From Chloroflexota bacterium (lineage in GTDB: Bacteria; Chloroflexota; Anaerolineae; Anaerolineales; UBA4823): a stretch of 18,742 bases of DNA. Below, piece by piece: positions 1 through 7,354 of the stretch. The stretch's first letter is position 1, and each line of letters begins with the position of its first letter. A program made the position numbers and the translations under genes. The notes under the pieces are model-generated. The model did not search any database. It was not told the DNA's origin and saw only the letters and a program-made list of their open reading frames with translations. The stretch spans positions 1 to 18,742 of the forward strand of contig JAEWYL010000079.1 of the NCBI GenBank assembly GCA_023395675.1, written 5' to 3'.

Positions 1-3000
1 CGGGTCGGGGTCGGTGCGCTGGTAAAGCTGGTCGTAGGTAAACTGGAGCAGCCGGTCGCGGAGAAGCCTGGTGATCACCAGGGCCGGGAGGTCGGCCCAG
101 GGGATGGGAGTCTCGCTCTCCGCCTCCTGAGCTTCGCTGTAGACGGCGGCGAAGACGCGTTTTTCGTCGTACAGGTAGGGCGCCTTCTTGCGGGGCGGGC
201 GCGCGGGGGCAGGCGGCTGCGGACCGGTCATTTGAGCCTGGATGGACTGGAAGATAAAATGTTTGTCCTCCGGATCCAGCTCGTCCACCAGCGCTGTGAT
301 CACCTGCGCCTTGCGGGGCGGGCGCCTCCCGTTCAAGACCGGCAGCTCTCGCTCCTCCGTGTAGATTACCCGCAGATTCTCGGGCCTGTGCTCCCCCTCG
401 AACGCCACCTTCACCACCTCCGGAGGCTGCCCGAGGGCGAAGACGGCGATGATATGAGACTGCAGCTCCACCCCATCGCGGGTATGGGCGCTCACATTCA
501 GTTTCAGCCGCACCTGGGAACGCAGGTCCACGGCCGTGCGCGCCTTTTCCCCAAAACGCTGCCAGCGCGGCCAGTCCGAAAAGCGGGTGAATACCAGCCC
601 CGGCCCCTGCACCCGGCAGGTCTGGATAGGCGTCTGGGGCGGGCGAGAGAACAGGCTCCGGAGGCCGAGGCTGATCAGGTGAGGCAGGGCGTAGATGAGT
701 TTATAGGGGAAGGAGGCTTGCGCTTCGTGCCGGTCCAGGGCGATAGCGCTGCTCAAATCCACCGTGAAAGCGCCCGGGCCCTGCTGGTGTTCCTCCACCG
801 GCGCAGGGAGAAGCTTACCCTCGCGCACCTGGCCCAGCGGTCCGTGCCGCCCGCGCAGGTAGGCAAACAGGCAGCGCATCGAGGCCAGCTGGTCCCTCCG
901 GTTGAAAACCGGCAGCGTGAAGTGGGAGAAGAAAAACAGCCAGAACAGTCCGGCCGCCAGGCCGATAACGAGCACCTCCCACAGCCCCTGGAGCAGGGTG
1001 CTGCGGGCCGGTTCGGACAGGGCCTCCAGATTTCTATTTTCCTTCACCGTGGGGAGCTCTCGCCGCAGGCGGGGGAAGGAGGCCGGGCCGGGCAGATCAT
1101 AGGCAGCCAGCTTCTCGGGCTGCAGGCTTTTGCCGGCGTCCACCACCCGCAGGCCGGCCTCACCGGCGGCGATGTAGAGGCGGAAGGGGCCGGGGTTTTC
1201 GTTCTCCTGCCCTTTCTCCTTCTCGGGGGGCGGCGCCGCTGCCGCCAGTCCGAGCGCGCTGCCGGGAAGCTGATACTCCCCCACGCCAACGGGGTGTTTC
1301 GGGTTCGAAATATCCACCAGGAAAACGCCCCCCGCGCCATCCGAGATGAAGGCGTAGCCGTCGAGGAGGTAGACGCCGAGCGCTGCGCCGGGCGTCTCCA
1401 GCCGGTACACCTCCTCCGGCAGCAGGGGCCTGGAGACATCCAGCACCAACAGGCCGTCCACCCCGCCCGCCAGGTAAGCGTACGAGCCGGATACAGCCAC
1501 GCCGCGGATATCCTTCCCCGCATCAAATACGCTGGTGCGCTTCGGGGCGCGCGGATCCTTCACTTTAATGATCTGCAGGCCGCCCGGCCCGTCGGCGATA
1601 TAGGCGTAATCCCCCGCCAGCGCCAGCGCCTGGGCGTCCCCCGGGGTATCGTGACCCCCGATGAGCTGGCCCTTCTCGGGATTGCTGAAATCCACAATCT
1701 GCAGCCCGGCTTCCCCGGAGGCGATAAAGGCGAAGGTCTCTCGGGCGTCCACATCCTGGGCCACGCCCGGGGTATCCACAGCGCCGAGCCTGACCGGGCG
1801 CTTCGCGCTGGAGATGTCCACAATCTGCAGGCCCTCCCCCCGGCCGGCGACCAGCGCGAACTTATCATGCAGGGCCAGGCGGCTCCCAGCTCCGGGCAGA
1901 GGCACGAAACCGGCCTCCCGGGGCCGGTCCGGGTCGGAAAGCTCCAGCACCCAGAGACCCAGATGCCCGTCTGCGGCATAGGCGAGGCCTTCACGCAGCT
2001 CTACGTCCGTCACGGCGGTCGGGGAATCGGAAAAACCAACCGGCTGCGGTTTACGGGGATCCGAGTAGTCCACCACCCGGACGCCCCATTCGTGGTCGGC
2101 CACGAAGGCCCGCTGCCCGTCGAGCGCCAGGGCGGCTGCCAGACCGGGCGAATCATAGGTCCCCAACGAGCGCGGCCGGGCAGGATCTTCGATCGAGAAG
2201 ACTCGCAGGCCGTCCAGCCGGGCGGCGACCAGGCAGACCTCGCCGGACAGGCGCACATCCCAGGCGTATTCCAGCTTTTCCTGGGTCGCGCCGGTCTCCT
2301 GCGGGTGGTGAGGGTCGGTTACATCAATCACGCGCAGCCCGCCCGGGCCGTCGGCCACGTAGGCGTACACAGCGATGTAAGTCTCGGCGCTGCGCCCGCG
2401 CCCCCGCTCCTGCACGCGCATCTCGACATCCACCGCGCGGGCCTCCCCCGGGGTATCGTAGACGCCAAGCGGGATCGGGTTCCTGGGGTCGGTGACCTGG
2501 ATCACGTGCAGCCCGGAATCCCCGGCAGCCAGATAGAGGTAATCACCCTGGAGCGCCACCCCCAGGGCGGTGCCCTGCACCGGCAGCGACCCGACCTCCA
2601 GCGGCTGCCCGGGTTTGGTGATGTCAATGATGCGCAGGCCGGCGCGGCCCGCAGCGAGGTAGGCCAGGCTGGAGGCAGCCGGGCTCTCCGCCACCTGCAC
2701 GTCGTTAATTTCACCGGGCTGGCTGAGGTAGCTGAGCTCTTCCAGCTTCTCCGTTGGATTGGTGACGTTGATAATATGCAACCCGCCGTTGCGGTCGGCC
2801 ACGTAAGCCAGATCGCCGTCCACGTCCACCGAGGCGGCGAAGCCCGCGGTCGCCAGGGCGTTGCGGTTGACCGGAAAAGCCGGGTCGGACAGATCGAGCG
2901 CCTGGAGCCCATCCGGCCCGGCCGCCAGGAACAGGTAGCCCTCCCCCAGGTCCAGGTCCTCCACATTCGCAAGCGAGCGGGTCGCCCCGCGCTCGACGGC

Positions 3001-3948
3001 TTCGAGCATGACCCGGCTCTCCACCACCGCCATCCCTTCCAGCCCATCGGCGACAAAGATCAGGTCCTCCACCACAGCCAGGCTGGAGGCAAAGCCGGGG
3101 GTATCGTAATCGTCCACCGCGCGCAGGTCATCGGGAAAGGACAGGTCCACCACGCGCACGCCTTCACGCCCATCGGCGATATAGGCGTACCCGCTGCGGA
3201 TGAAGACGGCAGAGGCCTCCCCCGGCGTGTCGTATTCCGACAGCTCTTTGGGGGATTTCGGGTCAGTCAGATCCAGCAGGACGAGGCCCCGCTCTCCACA
3301 GGCCAGGTAAGCCCGTTTCCCCTGGAAAAGGATATCCTGCACGTTCTCTTCACAGGAGTACGAGGCCACTTCGACCGGATTGCGCGGTTTCGAAACGTCA
3401 ATGATATGCAGGGCGCGGCTTCTGTCGGCCAGGTAGAGATGCTCCTCGTGATAGACCAGCCGGGAGGCGCGGCCGTCAATCTCCAGGCTGGCGACGCGGT
3501 TGGGTTTTTTGGGGTTCTGGATGTTGTAGATCTGGAGGCCCCGGCGGTCTGCGGCAACGTAGGCGAACTGTTCCTGGACGGCGACATCCTCCGCCCTGCC
3601 CTCGATATCAATGCGCCCAAGCTCCTCGGGCCGGGCCGGGTCGGACAGGTCCAGGATGATGACTCCCGCTCCTCCCAAGGCGATGTAGGCCTTCTCCTTG
3701 ACCAGGCTGAACCCCAGGGCCGTGCCGGGGGTGTTGAAGAAGCCGGCCTCCTGCGGGTGCGCCGGATCGCTGATATCCACAATGCGGAAACCGTCGGCCC
3801 GGGTGGTGAGGTAAACGGTGTTCTCCACCACCTGGAGGCGGTAGGCCCTTTCGATGGGACGGGCCAGCCACACATAAACCACCAGAGTAGCCGATAGGAG
3901 GATGAGGGTCAACAGCAGGGGCTGTTTTCGCTTCCCGTTCTCTTTCAT
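1..3948 (-). CDS. LVIVD-repeat beta-propeller membrane protein with SPFH-like C-terminal region (3' end outside window)
   Basis: Reading from the ATG at 3948 towards position 1 gives an open frame of 1316 codons with no stop that I could find; the C-terminus lies beyond the window. Residues about 10-28 form a hydrophobic signal-anchor. Residues about 33-950 hold roughly 21 repeats of about 42 residues with the pattern AYVADGxxGLxIIDVSDPxxPxxVGxYDTPGxA, the hallmark of LVIVD repeats, which fold as beta-propeller blades. A second hydrophobic segment follows at about residues 985-1010. The last 180 or so residues include DLRSQVRLKLNVSAHTRDGV and later a segment around WADLPALVITRLL, a layout I associate with SPFH/Band-7 domains; that part is inference. 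Two blades carry charged inserts (near 2370-2430 and 1180-1230). The likely role is an extracytoplasmic propeller array anchored to the membrane; ligand unknown. No strong Shine-Dalgarno precedes the ATG, so the start is moderately certain. Repeats certain, SPFH-like call tentative. Confidence 0.88.
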   Translation of the reverse strand, partial: MKENGKRKQPLLLTLILLSATLVVYVWLARPIERAYRLQVVENTVYLTTRADGFRIVDISDPAHPQEAGFFNTPGTALGFSLVKEKAYIALGGAGVIILDLSDPARPEELGRIDIEGRAEDVAVQEQFAYVAADRRGLQIYNIQNPKKPNRVASLEIDGRASRLVYHEEHLYLADRSRALHIIDVSKPRNPVEVASYSCEENVQDILFQGKRAYLACGERGLVLLDLTDPKSPKELSEYDTPGEASAVFIRSGYAYIADGREGVRVVDLSFPDDLRAVDDYDTPGFASSLAVVEDLIFVADGLEGMAVVESRVMLEAVERGATRSLANVEDLDLGEGYLFLAAGPDGLQALDLSDPAFPVNRNALATAGFAASVDVDGDLAYVADRNGGLHIINVTNPTEKLEELSYLSQPGEINDVQVAESPAASSLAYLAAGRAGLRIIDITKPGQPLEVGSLPVQGTALGVALQGDYLYLAAGDSGLHVIQVTDPRNPIPLGVYDTPGEARAVDVEMRVQERGRGRSAETYIAVYAYVADGPGGLRVIDVTDPHHPQETGATQEKLEYAWDVRLSGEVCLVAARLDGLRVFSIEDPARPRSLGTYDSPGLAAALALDGQRAFVADHEWGVRVVDYSDPRKPQPVGFSDSPTAVTDVELREGLAYAADGHLGLWVLELSDPDRPREAGFVPLPGAGSRLALHDKFALVAGRGEGLQIVDISSAKRPVRLGAVDTPGVAQDVDARETFAFIASGEAGLQIVDFSNPEKGQLIGGHDTPGDAQALALAGDYAYIADGPGGLQIIKVKDPRAPKRTSVFDAGKDIRGVAVSGSYAYLAGGVDGLLVLDVSRPLLPEEVYRLETPGAALGVYLLDGYAFISDGAGGVFLVDISNPKHPVGVGEYQLPGSALGLAAAAPPPEKEKGQENENPGPFRLYIAAGEAGLRVVDAGKSLQPEKLAAYDLPGPASFPRLRRELPTVKENRNLEALSEPARSTLLQGLWEVLVIGLAAGLFWLFFFSHFTLPVFNRRDQLASMRCLFAYLRGRHGPLGQVREGKLLPAPVEEHQQGPGAFTVDLSSAIALDRHEAQASFPYKLIYALPHLISLGLRSLFSRPPQTPIQTCRVQGPGLVFTRFSDWPRWQRFGEKARTAVDLRSQVRLKLNVSAHTRDGVELQSHIIAVFALGQPPEVVKVAFEGEHRPENLRVIYTEERELPVLNGRRPPRKAQVITALVDELDPEDKHFIFQSIQAQMTGPQPPAPARPPRKKAPYLYDEKRVFAAVYSEAQEAESETPIPWADLPALVITRLLRDRLLQFTYDQLYQRTDPDP

Positions 3949-4041
3949 AGGCGCTATTACCTGGGTCTGGATGCCTCTCCGCTGCGGTCAGATTCCACCC
4001 GCTCCCGGCTGAGTTAACCGGTCAGGGAAGGCCCGGCAGGC

Positions 4042-4062
4042 TCCCCCACCGGGGGGATTTTT
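4042..4062 (+). other. GC-rich hairpin followed by T run
   Basis: A TCCCCC arm (4042-4047), a 4-base loop and a GGGGGA arm (4052-4057) are followed by ATTTTT. It looks like a small intrinsic terminator on the plus strand, but no plus-strand gene lies just upstream; its transcript would come from antisense reading of the LVIVD gene. On the minus strand it lies in the 5' region of that gene. Function uncertain. Confidence 0.25.
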
Positions 4063-4083
4063 CCTCAGCCGGGAAATTGGGTA

Positions 4084-4114
4084 TTGATTTTTCCGCCAAA
4101 ATCTGCAATAAACT
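4084..4114 (+). promoter_or_regulatory. Possible promoter overlapping a palindrome, upstream of the 71-aa gene
   Basis: TTGATT (4084-4089) resembles a -35 box and TAAACT (4109-4114) a -10 box, with a long 19-base spacer. A perfect inverted repeat GATTTT-TCCGCC-AAAATC (4086-4103) lies across the -35 box and spacer and could be an operator. The boxes are only fair matches, so the promoter is tentative; the palindrome is seen directly. Confidence 0.35.
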
Positions 4115-4128
4115 AAAGGCAGCGATCT

Positions 4129-4142
4129 AGAACAAACGTTCT
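4129..4142. promoter_or_regulatory. LexA/DinR-type operator candidate (GAAC-N4-GTTC)
   Basis: AGAACAAACGTTCT has perfect 5-base arms around AAAC and matches the Gram-positive SOS-box form GAAC-RNRY-GTTC in all constrained positions. It lies about 15 bases downstream of the putative -10 box at 4109, where a bound repressor would block transcription, and about 160 bases before the 71-codon gene. A single short motif can occur by chance, so this is a candidate only. Confidence 0.4.
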
Positions 4143-4173
4143 GGAACCAGTCTGCCCGGAAGCCGGCTAAACA

Positions 4174-4257
4174 TGGTTCTGGTGTGCGCGCAGCTCCGCC
4201 GCGCAGAGCACAAACAGCATGGTTTTTGCGCTACCGGCAAATCATCTTGCGAGATGA
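4174..4257 (+). other. Stem-loop-rich leader before the 71-aa gene
   Basis: Between the GAAC-N4-GTTC site and the small gene are several short hairpins: TGCGCG/CGCGCA around 4184-4204, TTTGC/GCAAA around 4224-4241, and TCATCT-TGCG-AGATGA at 4242-4257 (6 bp, 4-base loop). The word CATGGTT also occurs twice (near 4173 and 4219). If transcription starts near 4120 the leader would be about 180 bases and structured. No known riboswitch class was recognised. Confidence 0.35.
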
Positions 4258-4303
4258 ACTTCAATTCACCACTAAGTATGGTTCAGAGAGAGGAGGATTT
4301 TGA

Positions 4304-4519
4304 ATGGCAGGGTTAAGCTTCAACTGGATCTCAAATTTCGTGAACGGCACGCAGGTGATTGACCTGGTCCTGGAGCCGCAGATTACCGCCATCCCGGTAG
4401 ATCCTGTCACGCGGGTCGAGTGGGCCTCCTACGAAGCCATGGGGAAACACCTGGCTGCGGAGATGGAGGCAAAGAGCCCGGTGGAGGACATCTGGGTGCG
4501 TACCTACGCTCCAAGATAA
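4304..4519 (+). CDS. Small orphan protein, 71 aa, function unknown
   Basis: The ORF starts at ATG 4304 behind a textbook Shine-Dalgarno AGGAGG (4291-4296) with a 7-base spacer, which supports real translation. The 71-residue product has no signal peptide or clear membrane segment. It begins MAGLSFNWISNF and has a hydrophobic, proline-containing middle (VIDLVLEPQITAIPVDPVTR) that could form beta strands, then a helical acidic/basic stretch (EAMGKHLAAEMEAKSP) and ends VRTYAPR. It matches no family I recognise. It stands alone, divergent from the LVIVD gene, preceded by a long regulatory-looking region and followed by a hairpin. The codon use is similar to its neighbours. Confidence 0.68.
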   Translation: MAGLSFNWISNFVNGTQVIDLVLEPQITAIPVDPVTRVEWASYEAMGKHLAAEMEAKSPVEDIWVRTYAPR

Positions 4520-4576
4520 TCTTCTCCCCTGCGTGTGCAGGCCCGGGGTCCAGAATCCGGACTGCCCGGCGCCGCC

Positions 4577-4616
4577 AGCGCTCGCTTTGCCCTGCCGGGG
4601 CAATGCGGGCGCTTTT
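4577..4616 (+). terminator. Two-part GC hairpin, possible terminator of the 71-aa gene
   Basis: AGCGC (4577-4581) pairs with GCGCT (4609-4613), enclosing TTGCCC (4587-4592), a TGCCG loop and GGGCAA (4598-4603). A short T run (4613-4616) follows. It lies 58 bases after the stop of the small gene and fits a terminator, though the U-tract is weak. Confidence 0.35.
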
Positions 4617-4648
4617 GCGCTTAACCCTGCTTTCACAGACTAACAATA

Positions 4649-4685
4649 ATTGGATCGGGAATAGTACTTTCTTACTATATCCAAT
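4649..4685. repeat. AT-rich 13-bp inverted repeat with a 5-base bulge
   Basis: ATTGGAT (4649-4655) and ATAGTA (4661-4666) are together perfectly complementary to TACTATATCCAAT (4673-4685); CGGGA (4656-4660) is left as a bulge and CTTTCT as loop. It sits 25 bases before a strong promoter and could be an operator, an RNA structure or the end of an upstream transcript. Confidence 0.5.
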
Positions 4686-4696
4686 ATCTGGCAAAT

Positions 4697-4738
4697 TTGT
4701 CAAGTGAGTTTGTCATGATTTTTTCAATATATTACAAT
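4697..4738 (+). promoter_or_regulatory. Strong sigma70-type promoter with duplicated -35 word
   Basis: TTGTCA (4710-4715), a 17-base spacer and TACAAT (4733-4738) match the consensus at 5 of 6 positions in each box. The word TTTGTCA also occurs 13 bases earlier (4696-4702), giving a direct repeat. The AT-rich surroundings strengthen the call. Transcription would begin near 4745, almost 300 bases before the DUF362 start codon, so the product is either a long leader or a separate small RNA. Confidence 0.6.
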
Positions 4739-4761
4739 GATTCTATATTTTTTAAGATAAG

Positions 4762-4852
4762 GGCTGGCGTCTTCTCAGGCTGTACAGCACCTCATATGGA
4801 GGCTGAACTTGCCCCAGGCGGCAGAGCCTGTGTCAGACCGCCGCCTGCCCAT
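4762..4852 (+). ncRNA. Structured leader or small RNA candidate
   Basis: Downstream of the promoter at 4710-4738 the sequence folds by eye into nested stems: GGGC/GGCG near 4762-4770 pairs with CGCC/GCCC near 4843-4852, CAGGCT near 4777 pairs with AGCCTG near 4826, and CCTC-ATATG-GAGG lies inside (about 4791-4803). No terminator with a U-tract follows, so this may be the leader of the DUF362 gene. It matches no RNA family I recognise. Confidence 0.35.
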
Positions 4853-4996
4853 CCCCCAACGTACATACTTGAGAAAGCCCTACCGCTGCCCTCCTTGCCG
4901 CCGGGGAATGCCGGAATAAGGAAACTGGCGCGGGTATACTCACAAACCTGTCGAGCGCCGGGGGCGCAAATACGTCTGGATTTCAGCCCGGAGTCT

Positions 4997-5005
4997 TGTT
5001 ACAAT
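4997..5005 (+). promoter_or_regulatory. Extended -10 promoter of the DUF362 gene
   Basis: TG-T-TACAAT forms an extended -10 element with a start point expected near 5012 and a leader of about 29 bases. The -35 position (TGGATT, 4977-4982) is poor, as is usual for extended -10 promoters. It would be a second, proximal promoter for the operon at 5041. Confidence 0.5.
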
Positions 5006-5040
5006 ATCACCAATTCAGTTCTAATTTGGAGGAACTATTC

Positions 5041-6258
5041 ATGCCTGAATTTCCCGGCAAAGGAAAAGTCGCCGTCCTGAAAACCTCGCCAGAGACGGTG
5101 TTAGAAGATATTGAAAAATTGATGCGCATGGCCTGCCTGGAAGATGCCCTGCCCAAGGGGATCCGCACCGGCTTGAAGATTAATATCTCCTGGCAGACCT
5201 GGTACCCGGCCTGCTCCTCCACCCCCTGGCAGCTGGAAGGCGCCATCCGGGCGCTGCAGCATGCCGGCTACGAGGACCTGGTGGGGGTACACAACGACAC
5301 GGTCGTGGTGGACACCGCCGATGGAGAGCGCAACAACAAGCACCGTTTTGTGACCGACCAGTACGGCGTCCCCTGCCTCTATCTCTACAACCAGGATTTC
5401 GAATGGGTGGAGTACAAACCCAAAAAGCCGTTCCTGGTGCTGGACAAAGTCTACCCGCAGGGCGTCTTCATCCCCAAAGACCTGATGGGGATGAACATTG
5501 TCCACCTGCCGACGGTGAAGACGCACGTCTTCACCACCATCACCGGGGCGATGAAAAACGCCTTCGGCGGGCTGCTGCACCGCGACCGCCACTGGACACA
5601 TGCCTATATTCACGATACGCTGGTAGACCTGCTGACCATCCAGCAGGACATTCACCCGGGCATCTTCGCCCTGATGGACGGCACCTTCGCCGGGGATGGG
5701 CCGGGCCCCAGGGCCATGCGCTGGCACGAGAAGGATATCCTCATCGCCTCCGCCGACCAGGTCGCCATCGACGCGGTCTCGGCCAGGCTGCAGGGGTTCG
5801 ACCCAATGAGCATCCGCTTCATCCGGCGCTCGCACGAGGCCGGGCTGGGGGTCGGCGACCCGCGCCAGATCGAGATCGTGGGCTACGATATCGAACAGGA
5901 AGAGCCGTGGGGGTTCGTCCAGGAGGACACCTTTGCCAGCCGCGGGCAGAAGCTGATCTACCACGGGCCCCTGAAGCCGCTGGAGAAGGTGCTGCTGCAG
6001 AGCCCGCTGGTACCGTGGTCGTTCTTCGCCAGCAATTTTTACCACAACGTCTACTGGTACCCGTTCGTAGGACGCAAGCGGGTAGAGGCGGCCCTGGACA
6101 CGAAATGGGGCCAGGTGTTCAAATCCTACGGCGACGGGCAGGTGGTCATGCCCGGGATGGAGCCCAAGACGGTGGTGCAGGCCGGGGTAGGCCTGGCTGC
6201 CCTGGGCGCCGGGCTGGCCGGACTGGCCTTCCTCCTCAACCGCCGCCGCGCGGCGTAG
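5041..6258 (+). CDS. DUF362 domain protein with C-terminal membrane helix
   Basis: The chosen start at 5041 has GGAGG at 5028-5032 with 8-base spacing; the frame can be extended upstream to 4996, but that ATG lacks a ribosome site and lies at the extended -10 promoter. The 405-residue product shows the DUF362 signature: TVKTHVFTTITGAMKNAFGG (about residues 158-177), LMDGTFAGDGPGP (about 211-223), ASADQVAIDAV (about 236-246) and GLGVGDPRQIEIVG (about 268-281). No iron-sulfur cysteine clusters are visible, unlike DUF362 proteins fused to ferredoxin domains. The last 30 or so residues (VVQAGVGLAALGAGLAGLAF, then NRRRAA) look like a C-terminal membrane anchor with a positive end. The reaction performed by the family is not well defined. 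It is the first gene of a close plus-strand group with the YbhN-like and PHP genes. Confidence 0.88.
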   Translation: MPEFPGKGKVAVLKTSPETVLEDIEKLMRMACLEDALPKGIRTGLKINISWQTWYPACSSTPWQLEGAIRALQHAGYEDLVGVHNDTVVVDTADGERNNKHRFVTDQYGVPCLYLYNQDFEWVEYKPKKPFLVLDKVYPQGVFIPKDLMGMNIVHLPTVKTHVFTTITGAMKNAFGGLLHRDRHWTHAYIHDTLVDLLTIQQDIHPGIFALMDGTFAGDGPGPRAMRWHEKDILIASADQVAIDAVSARLQGFDPMSIRFIRRSHEAGLGVGDPRQIEIVGYDIEQEEPWGFVQEDTFASRGQKLIYHGPLKPLEKVLLQSPLVPWSFFASNFYHNVYWYPFVGRKRVEAALDTKWGQVFKSYGDGQVVMPGMEPKTVVQAGVGLAALGAGLAGLAFLLNRRRAA

Positions 6259-6296
6259 GGGTTCCGACCGCCTGATTATTAAGGACTTCCACCGCC

Positions 6297-6335
6297 GGAC
6301 CGGGGAGGCCGGGACAGATCCCCGCTCCCCGGTCC
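6297..6335. repeat. Perfect 11-bp inverted repeat between DUF362 and YbhN-like genes
   Basis: GGACCGGGGAG (6297-6307) and CTCCCCGGTCC (6325-6335) are exact reverse complements separated by 17 bases. The stem ends 17 bases before the next start codon. No U-tract follows, so it is more likely an RNA-processing, stability or translation-control stem than a terminator. Confidence 0.6.
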
Positions 6336-6352
6336 AGTGGTCTACCAGCGCT

Positions 6353-7330
6353 ATGAACCTGCCTTCCACCACCACTCGCACCAGATCCATCGCCCGACCC
6401 CTGGCCCTGGGCCTGCTGTTCGGCTTCCTGGTGCTGCTGGTGCTGGCCCTGATCGGCGACCTGCGGCAGGTGAGCGGGCGGCTGTTGAGCTTCAACTGGG
6501 CCCTTTTCCCCCTGGTGCTCGGCCTGACGCTGTTCAACTATATCCTGCGCTTCTTTAAATGGCATTATTACCTGGGACAGGTCGGGGTGCGTGATTTACC
6601 CCTGGCGGAGAGCGCCAAACTCTTCGTCGCCGGTTTCCCGCTGGCTGTGACGCCCGGAAAGGTGGGTGAGGCGCTGAAAGGGGTGTGGGTGAACCGGGCG
6701 ACCGGCGTCCCGGTGGCGCGCGGGATCGCCGTGGTGGTGGCGGAGCGCATCAGCGACGGGCTGGCTGTCCTGGCCCTCTCCACCCTGGGGGTGATCGCCT
6801 ACCCGCGCTACTGGCCCGCCTTCGCCTTCTTCCTGGCGGCGCTGCTGGCGGTGATCGTCGTCTCCCAGATCCGCCCCCTGGCCCTGGCTTTGCTGGATTT
6901 CGGCGAGCGCCTGCCCCTGACCCGGCGCCTGGCTCACCCGCTGCGCGAGTTCTACGAGGGCAGCTTCGCCCTCTTTCGTCCGAAGTCCACCCTGCTGGCG
7001 GTCAGCCTGGGGACGGTCTCCTGGCTGGGGGAAGGGGTCGGCTTCTACCTGATCCTGCTGGGTCTGGGTCTTGCGCCCAGCCTGGAACTGCTGGGAATTG
7101 CGGTATTCGTGCTCTCCTTCTCCATCGTAGTGGGGGCGGCCTCCGCCCTGCCGGGCGGGCTGGGCGCAGCCGAGGCCTCGATCGCGGGTATGCTGATCCT
7201 GCTGACGGGGATGGAGGCCGGGGAGGCCGCCGCGGCCACCCTGCTGATTCGTTTCGCCACCCTGTGGTTCAGCGTGGTCCTGGGTCTGGGGGCCTGGGCG
7301 CTCTACCGCCGCCAGCTCCTGCTGCCGTAA
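6353..7330 (+). CDS. YbhN/LPG-synthase transmembrane-family integral membrane protein
   Basis: The 325-residue protein is strongly hydrophobic with about eight membrane helices. It carries the landmarks of the lysylphosphatidylglycerol synthase TM / YbhN (UPF0104) family: FNYILRFFKWHYYL (about 62-75), PGKVGEALKGVWV (about 100-112), VVAERISDGLAVLAL (about 128-142) and ALPGGLGAAEASIAGMLIL (about 264-282). Full-length MprF enzymes have a C-terminal soluble aminoacyl-transferase domain; it is absent here, so this is the stand-alone membrane type whose activity is not established, though lipid handling is often suggested. The start at 6353 has no convincing ribosome site and lies behind a perfect inverted repeat; no ATG or GTG further upstream in frame fits better. 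It is followed after 24 bases by the PHP gene, so the two are likely cotranscribed. Confidence 0.88.
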   Translation: MNLPSTTTRTRSIARPLALGLLFGFLVLLVLALIGDLRQVSGRLLSFNWALFPLVLGLTLFNYILRFFKWHYYLGQVGVRDLPLAESAKLFVAGFPLAVTPGKVGEALKGVWVNRATGVPVARGIAVVVAERISDGLAVLALSTLGVIAYPRYWPAFAFFLAALLAVIVVSQIRPLALALLDFGERLPLTRRLAHPLREFYEGSFALFRPKSTLLAVSLGTVSWLGEGVGFYLILLGLGLAPSLELLGIAVFVLSFSIVVGAASALPGGLGAAEASIAGMLILLTGMEAGEAAAATLLIRFATLWFSVVLGLGAWALYRRQLLLP

Positions 7331-7354
7331 TCCACTGCCCCAATCTGCGCGCCT

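Noticed and set aside
232..3897. A 1221-codon open frame on the plus strand
   Set aside because: It is the exact codon-for-codon antisense of the LVIVD gene; its repeats (PVGDIGV, HNLQ and similar) are the reverse complement of the propeller repeats. It is open only because the real gene avoids TTA, CTA and TCA codons.
4762..4852. Similarity to the ZTP (pfl) riboswitch in CTGGCG and CCGCCTG
   Set aside because: The conserved central CCGGGnAGC and the CGCCUGGGC core are missing, and the downstream gene is not a purine or folate gene.
4697..5080. A 127-codon plus-strand frame before the DUF362 gene
   Set aside because: Its composition is unlike a protein, it covers the promoter and structured leader, and it overlaps the DUF362 start; no ribosome site.
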